From: Seiridium cupressi | Taxonomy: Eukaryota; Ascomycota; Sordariomycetes; Amphisphaeriales; Sporocadaceae | Assembly (NCBI GenBank): GCA_036674765.1 | Contig: JARVKI010000013.1 | Coordinates: forward strand, 124,001-188,000 | DNA: 64,000 nt | Direction: 5' to 3' | Shown here: positions 58,503-64,000 of the stretch, in pieces | How the letters are laid out: every line of letters starts with the position of its first letter | How positions within the stretch are numbered: the first letter of the stretch is position 1 | Translations under genes and position numbers: made by a program | The notes under the pieces: generated by a model | Told to the model about the DNA's origin: nothing | What the model saw: only the letters and a program-made list of their open reading frames with translations | Database searches by the model: none

Positions 58503-58591
58503 ACCTGCAGAACCTGGTCTTCCCTGGAGAGATTTGGGGGTCTGGATCAGCCTAGACCTAGAGCGTGCCGATGGTCCGAGCTTCTCCATCT

Positions 58592-58627
58592 ACGCGCTGC
58601 GCGTCTCTCGATTGCATCCCAACGCGT
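58592..58627. promoter_or_regulatory. clustered MCB-like (ACGCG) motifs upstream of mbp1
   Basis: ACGCGC-T-GCGCGT (58592-58604) is a perfect 6-bp inverted repeat whose two halves each contain ACGCG. A full MluI cell-cycle box, ACGCGT, follows at 58622-58627. MBF, the complex containing Mbp1, binds ACGCGT in yeasts. Three core motifs in 36 bp about 280-310 bp before the mbp1 ATG suggest autoregulation. This rests on motif matching only. Confidence 0.45.
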
Positions 58628-58902
58628 CTTTTGGTCCTTGGCGTAAGATCGATTTCGCGACACTTGCAAGGGGTATTGTGACGATACAGCTTGACCTATC
58701 GTCGGGCCAATGGTCATCGCTTTTGCTATACTCTCATTTGGGCCTCGCGACGAGACGGAAAATCAGACGGCTCAAATTCCTTCCACGACTCCCACCAAGG
58801 CAGATATTGCGACCTTCCATCACTGGACCCCTCATCACACTGCAACCATCTCGCCGCTCATTACGTCCATCTTACGCCCTCTGAGCAGCACATTGGGTCA
58901 CG

Positions 58903-60967
58903 ATGGTGAAGGCCGCGCCTCCTCCGGCGCCGACTGGTCCAGGTATCTACAGTGCCACATACAGTGGTGTAAGTTTTCAATGATTGTCACTGCCGCGTCT
59001 TTTACTGATTTGTTTCCCGACAGATTCCAGTGTATGAGTTCCAGTTCGGACAAGATTTGAAAGAACATGTTATGCGTAGGAGACAAGACGATTGGATAAA
59101 TGCGACTCACATCCTCAAAGCAGCTGGTTACGACAAACCCGCAAGAACGCGTATTCTCGAACGTGAAGTCCAGAAAGACGAACATGAAAAGATACAAGGT
59201 GGATATGGCAAATACCAGGGCACATGGATACCTTTGGAGACCGGCTCACAGCTTGCGCAAAAGAACAATGTATGGGACCGCTTGCGGCCTATCTTTGAAT
59301 TTACTCCTGGGAACCAAAGCCCACCGCCTGCACCCCGACATGCCAGCAAGCCCAAAGCTCCACGAGCAAAGCCTGCTGTGCCGAAATGGGCCCCGGCAGC
59401 TCCTCCACCGCAACAGGAATACGAAACTGCCAGCCAGGTGAATGAAGAAGACACCCCGGACAACCTTACTGTAGCTTCGGCTTCATATATGGCGGAGGAC
59501 GACCGTCCTGATATGTCACATTACTCCACGGGCCATCGCAAGAGAAAGCGGGAGGAACAGATCCAGGATCTAACTGAGCAACAGCACGCCATTTATGGTG
59601 ATGAACTCTTAGACTACTTCCTCTTGTCCCGTCAGGACGGCCCCGCGGCGCGACCAGAGCCTCCCCCAAATTTCCAGCCCGACTATTTTATTGACACAGA
59701 CCGGAATACCTCCCTACATTGGGCTAGCGCCATGGGCGATGTCGAAGTCATGAAGCAATTGAAACGGTTTGGTGCCAGCCTGAGCTGCCAGAATATCCGT
59801 GGCGAAACGCCTCTTATGCGGTCCGTCTGCTTCACCAACAGCTACGAGAAAGGCTCTTTCCCGGCCGTCATGAAGGAGCTCTTCGACACCATCGACGCTC
59901 GAGATGAATCAGGCTGCACTGTTCTGCACCATGCTGTTGCCATGCGGACTGGCCGCGTTGTGAGCCATACCTGTTCGCGATACTACCTCGACAATATTTT
60001 GAATCGGCTGCAAGAAACCCAAGATCCCAACTTCGTTCAGCTGTTTCTCGACGCTCAAGACCTAAGGGGGAATACGGCACTACACCTAGCGGCCCAATCC
60101 AACTCACGGAAGTGCATTCGGGCACTGTTGGGCCGCGGCGCGAGCACTGACATCCCGAATATGGACGGTGTGAGAGCCGAGGAGCTCATCCAACAGCTTA
60201 ACGCATCCAAAGGTTCCAAGGAACGCGCCCCTCAAAGGTCTTCAAGTCCCTTCGCCCCAGAGAGCCAGCGACATGTCTCCTTCCGGGATGCTTTGACCGA
60301 ATCAGTGACTAAACTTGCCGTAACATATCACTCAGGTGCAGCCAACACTGTTCAGAACAAGATTACCCCATTGGTCCTCGAGAAGTTCCAAGACTTAGCA
60401 CGTTCGTATGATGAGGAATGGAAAGAGAAGAATGACGCCGAGGTTGAGGCTCGGCGAATACTTGGGAAAGCCCAGAACGAGCTTGCCATCGTAGGGCAAG
60501 AAATCGCAGCGCTAGAGGCACGGCTTGAACCTGAACAAGATGCGGCGAAAGCTGTCGGTGATGCGACCATGGCACAGCATCAAGTACTAGATCTGCTGGC
60601 AGCTCAAGGCCGTTATCTCATCAACGCAAATGTCCAGCAACAGCTTTCATTGGCGAATGGAGACTCGGCTTCTTCGGATGATGACAATCCGGAAGTTCGT
60701 ATTCAGCTAGCGAACGAACTACGCGAGGCGCTGGCAGAGCAAAGAAAAATCGAGAGGGAATACGTTGACGCCCTGGGGCTAAGTGGCACTGGCGAAAATA
60801 TCGACAAGTACAGAGAGCTCTTGAAGCAGTGCCTGGACAGGACAGATGCCGAGAATCTCGACGCGAATTTGGACGACCTCATTGAGATGATGGAGGAGGA
60901 ACGTAGTCCGGCTGAGGGTCCGGGTGTGAGTGTCGTGCCAGATAGTGAGCGAATGTTGATCTGTTAG
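58903..60967 (+). CDS. mbp1: Mbp1-type APSES transcription factor (MBF subunit)
   Basis: Two exons: 58903-58968 and 59024-60967. A 55-nt phase-0 intron (GTAAGT donor, ACAG acceptor) gives 669 residues. Exon 1 encodes MVKAAPPPAPTGPGIYSATYSG, and exon 2 continues IPVYEFQFGQDLKEHVMRRR, the start of the APSES/KilA-N DNA-binding domain. QDDWINATHILKAAGYDK, ARTRILEREV and GGYGKYQGTWIPLE follow. A Pro-rich linker leads to ankyrin repeats at about residues 245-400 (NTSLHWASAMGDVEVMKQL, GCTVLHHAV, GNTALHLAAQSN). A coiled-coil C-terminus follows (about 460-610), the Swi6-interaction region in yeast. The layout matches fungal Mbp1/Res, the DNA-binding subunit of the G1/S factor MBF, which acts in the nucleus. 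The early small intron inside the domain fits this family. Confidence 0.93.
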
Positions 60968-61911
60968 ATTAGGAGAAGTTGGCTGTGAAGATAAGGCCCT
61001 CGATTGTATCGGTCTAGGTCGGCGTTTGGGCATGCCGCGGACCTATGTTTTGACACAAAAAAGTTGTGTCTTCTGCTGTCTTATTACTGGATCTTTGCGA
61101 TACGGGCGTTGAGAATCTCATTGATGACTGCCTATTGCAGTCAATGATGACTGAGGGGGGTGGGCGATTGTCCTATCTTAAGATATATGTAGGCTTTGCA
61201 TGGATACCATGGTTTCCTGGTTCATCTTCATCGTAATTCGTTGAGTAGCCACTAAAATGTGACTGTTTTATATGAGCTTCCCCTGTCTTTCCGTCATCAC
61301 ATGACGTATGTGATGGCTCTTCGAAGGTTTATAGAACGGGCAATAGTTCAAATACGTCCTCGAGGGAAGCAGAGTTAGACTTAAAATTGTACCTGGGGAA
61401 TATAAACGCATGACCTTGCAATCGCGAGTGTTCAAAGACACCATCGATCAGTATCTGCAGCCACAGCCACAGCCACAGCTTTGGGTGATTGAATCGATTG
61501 ACCTGATTCCTCGAGCCGAATTCATCCTGCCCGGTCCCTGTCTGAGGCGTTGTCCAAGGTCAAGAAGTAGCATTGGTGCAGTGTACGGCGGGCGTGCAGA
61601 GGTCGTCTGGTTTTACTATTGGCTTCATGCTTCCGCCCTTTTTCCTCTCATTGTCGTATTCTTCGCTCAAGCAGCTCTAGGAGTACAGTATACTGGCAGT
61701 ATACGGCACCACGAGTCGACCTTTGATTACGTGTTTCCTGGTCGAGAACTTCCCCAATGTGCGCTCGGTGGCCGCTTGTCTCCCAGTGTAGGTAGGCATG
61801 GTGCTGAGAAACCGTTGGTATCCCCCACCAAAGAATGAAATTGATGTCATTGAGGCTGGTGCACCCACAAGCAGTGCTGTTCTCGCTCGATGCAGATGGA
61901 TCACATCAGAC
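60968..61911. other. 3' flank of mbp1 and spacer
   Basis: A plus-strand frame at 61410-61838 (142 codons, with a QPQPQPQ run from a CAGCCA repeat at 61458-61480) shows no family content. On the minus strand about 61733-61830 reads HHAYLHWET-x-GHRAHIGEVLDQE, which may be a further piece of the remnant upstream. Confidence 0.4.
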
Positions 61912-62182
61912 GTAGATTCTCGTAGTTGGGTTGGACTGGTGCTTGGTGATATCGGGATCCATCCATTGTTGGTAGTTGGAGAATGCAAGTGGTGTACTGC
62001 CCAGCAACTAATAGAGTTTCGGGGAAAGATTAGGAAGTCATGTATACCTTCTTAAGGTAGCTACTCTCGACCATCTGGTCAAACATCTTCTCTCTGCTCT
62101 TGCCGAATGTCGCATCCTGAAGTTGAATACCAATTGGCTTAGTTGGGTGATTCCAACTCTGCCAACACAGTGCCTCCAGAGA
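61912..62182 (-). pseudogene. remnant of an unidentified protein-coding gene
   Basis: Two adjacent segments read like protein rather than chance sequence: 62182-62048 (SLEALCWQSWNHPTKPIG, then IQLQDATFGKSREKMFDQMV and ESSYLKK) and 62007-61912 (LLGSTPLAFSNYQQWMDPDI, then TKHQSNPTTRIY). They can be joined in phase 0 across a 40-nt intron-like gap (GTATAC donor, TCCTAATC branch, TTAG acceptor). Upstream, the frame meets TAA just before 62182 with no start codon. Downstream there is no clean donor after RIY. I do not recognise the family. It may be a decayed gene, or internal exons of a gene whose other exons I failed to find. Confidence 0.4.
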
Positions 62183-63715
62183 CGTTTAGCCCCATTTTTT
62201 AAGACCAGCAGTTCGATCCCGTGAATATTCCCATCTTCGTTTTGATTTTTTCTCCCTCCTTCCCTTTTAGGTCACCATAAATAAGTAAGATGAAAGGTCC
62301 ATTATGAACTATTTTTGCTACATCCTTCGACGTTCCTGGAGAAGCGGGTTATCTTATTTTTCTGTGTATCTAAGACACCCTCAATTTTAGTACTTGGGAG
62401 TCAATCCCTCGTGGAGTCCCGTGGAATTCTTCATAAAAATACGGTTCTCTCACTCTGAGTCCGTAGACCAGACTGAAAGGCATCTGGACCATGATAATTC
62501 GAATTAGATTTGTGGCGTACACTCACAGCGCCTGCCCCGCCCGGTGCTTGTCAGATTTCTACGAATAACAGAGCCTCACTGCTGCCGCCAAAACATCCCG
62601 CCGGGATATACGGCATCCAGTACCGTACTCGGGGCGCCCCCGATCAATCAATGTACAATCACATTGTGCGGTAAGCATCAGTACTGGTACCGTGGCTAGC
62701 AGGATCCGTTTTCGACGAGCAGGCCGTCGCCTGCAGTTCGGCGTCTGCTTTTCAACCTAGCGAGTAATCCGGATAAAATCACAGCGGCTCAATCCACCGT
62801 TTAAGGATAGTTAGAGCAAATGGCTGAAAATGGCGATTCAAAGCTGGAGTTCTGAGCTAACTTGCAGACTTCAGCAACAAGCTAGTGGCATTTGCAGCTT
62901 TAGACCATTCACAATGCATATAAGATCGCCGCGCAAAATATACCAAAAGCTCAACAGCAGAACAAATAATTGGTGGCCAACCCAGAGGCTAAAAATTATT
63001 CCAGGTGCTTGTTGGTAGCAGATTGAGAAAGCAGCCGACCTAACCTCGTCATGAACCTGGCGGGCTTGGGGACATGGTAGACAAGCAATGGGACAATAGC
63101 AAGGTCGGTCTGCTCCCCGATCGAATCATTGAGACCATACACAGTCCAAGCCCAGTACACAACCTGTTCCTTCAAACGCGAGCAATGCGTGAATACGCTA
63201 TTCGGAAGGCACTGACGCTTTCTGTCCTGCTCTACATCGGACATAAAGGTTTTGAGTAGAGCAATGGGTTGGTTCCAAAAGGGCAGAAACCTCTAATTGC
63301 AAGGAGTGCGGGGTCTAGTGTGAGGTGAGGCGATGGAATCCAGCTTACCCGACTATAACATAGGAACTCCATGAAGGTACTCGGGGCTAGACGTAAAGCA
63401 TAGTCGGAGTGGCAGATAAAATCAGGCGTTGGCCTGAAATATGCTAGCAAAGCAAAAAATGATAGCTAGCGAAAGTAATTTTTCATATTTTCCGCTTTAT
63501 GGTCGTCTGTTTGCTTGGAAACAAACAAAGCACATTACGAAATAGCTTAATGCCCCCTTTACTCGTGGCCATGCATAACGGCTCAACCCAGCTCGGTAAC
63601 ATTGGTCTAATAGCTTTTTTGAGCTATGTATTCTCTTCTTCTCCAGTCGTATCGTGTGTGTACAACCACATGCTCGAAAACGGCAATGCGGCAATACCAT
63701 TGAATGCGATTCGCT
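62183..63715. other. intergenic, nothing recognised
   Basis: Short frames only (up to about 80 codons), without motifs. The sequence is moderately AT-rich. Confidence 0.45.
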
Positions 63716-64000
63716 CTATGGATCCCTGGCTTCGTCTATGTCAGAAACAAATTCTCCCGAAGTGGTCCTGTAAAGACGCGGTCGACCAAAGCGGCCAATC
63801 TTGGGATATAGATTATGCATCCGGCGAAGTCCACCGAACGCTGCTTGAAGGTTGCGGAGGTCCTCCATCAGGGCTGGGAAGAGGGTTGGAGGATCATCTG
63901 GCCCAAGATGGATACACGAAAGATACATCTCTGCAAGCATGGGATCAAGAGACAGACGAGGATGTACTGACAATAAGTCTATGGTCAAGGGTTCCTCCCC
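63716..64000 (-). CDS. 3' end of a gene cut by the window edge (unknown)
   Basis: On the minus strand a frame is open from the window edge to TAG at 63718-63716, giving 94 codons. The visible part reads GEEPLTIDLLSVHPRLSLDP at the edge and later MYLSCIHLGPDDPPTLFPAL. It ends in GRPRLYRTTSGEFVSDIDEA-RDP. The residue balance looks protein-like and there is no internal stop, but no family is recognised. It could be the last exon of a gene starting beyond 64000, or chance. Confidence 0.4.
   Translation of the reverse strand, partial: GEEPLTIDLLSVHPRLSLDPMLAEMYLSCIHLGPDDPPTLFPALMEDLRNLQAAFGGLRRMHNLYPKIGRFGRPRLYRTTSGEFVSDIDEARDP

Larger units (their letters stand above)
57388..58902. promoter_or_regulatory. 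shared upstream region of the ankyrin gene and mbp1
   Basis: A divergent intergenic region of 1.5 kb. No coding content is recognised. The part nearest mbp1 (58430-58640) holds a long imperfect hairpin and clustered ACGCG motifs, listed separately. Confidence 0.5.

Overview
The window looks like nuclear DNA of a filamentous ascomycete (Pezizomycotina, probably Sordariomycetes). The genes carry short introns of about 40-145 nt with GTRNGT-type donors and CTAAC-like branch sites. They are widely spaced and not in operons. The families are typical of this group: LaeA-like methyltransferases, a fungal NACHT protein with the STAND-type N-terminal domain, a 2EXR protein, and an APSES cell-cycle factor. 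All exon joins below were worked out by hand from splice signals, reading phase and family continuity; none has transcript support.

Layout. 0-8.2 kb: two intron-bearing tRNA genes, an Old Yellow Enzyme-type oxidoreductase, an amino acid/choline-type permease and a 2EXR protein. 8.6 kb: a possible methyltransferase scrap. 11.9-13.4 kb: a ten-exon gene for a secreted, proline-rich protein with dibasic (KR) processing sites. 17.6-21 kb: a long pyrimidine-rich leader and a glutamine-rich, disordered protein. 22-32.1 kb: the most distinctive region, with three co-oriented LaeA-like methyltransferase paralogues of nearly identical exon architecture. An MFS transporter lies between the first and second (by coordinate), and a decayed BNR/Asp-box (sialidase-like) gene converges on the array. 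36.9-37.8 kb: a single-pass membrane protein. 37.8-47 kb: about 9 kb without a gene I can support. 47-48.6 kb: a DMT-family (SLC35F/Thi74-like) transporter. 49.8-53 kb: a NACHT gene broken by an in-frame stop and a frameshift. 53.5-54.7 kb: an aldo-keto reductase. 55.6-57.4 kb: an ankyrin protein with an NLR-like N-terminus. 58.9-61 kb: an Mbp1-type APSES factor with MluI-box-like sites upstream. 61.9-62.2 kb: an unidentified gene remnant. 63.7-64 kb: a 3' gene end cut by the window edge.

How they may work together. The three methyltransferases and the MFS transporter are all on the minus strand over 9.3 kb, which fits a small accessory-metabolism neighbourhood. No backbone synthase (PKS, NRPS or terpene cyclase) is visible, so a biosynthetic cluster is not shown. 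Mbp1, the permease, the reductases and the DMT transporter look like independent housekeeping genes. The broken NACHT gene, the broken BNR gene and the remnants at 8.6 and 62 kb suggest that genes are being lost around the accessory loci.
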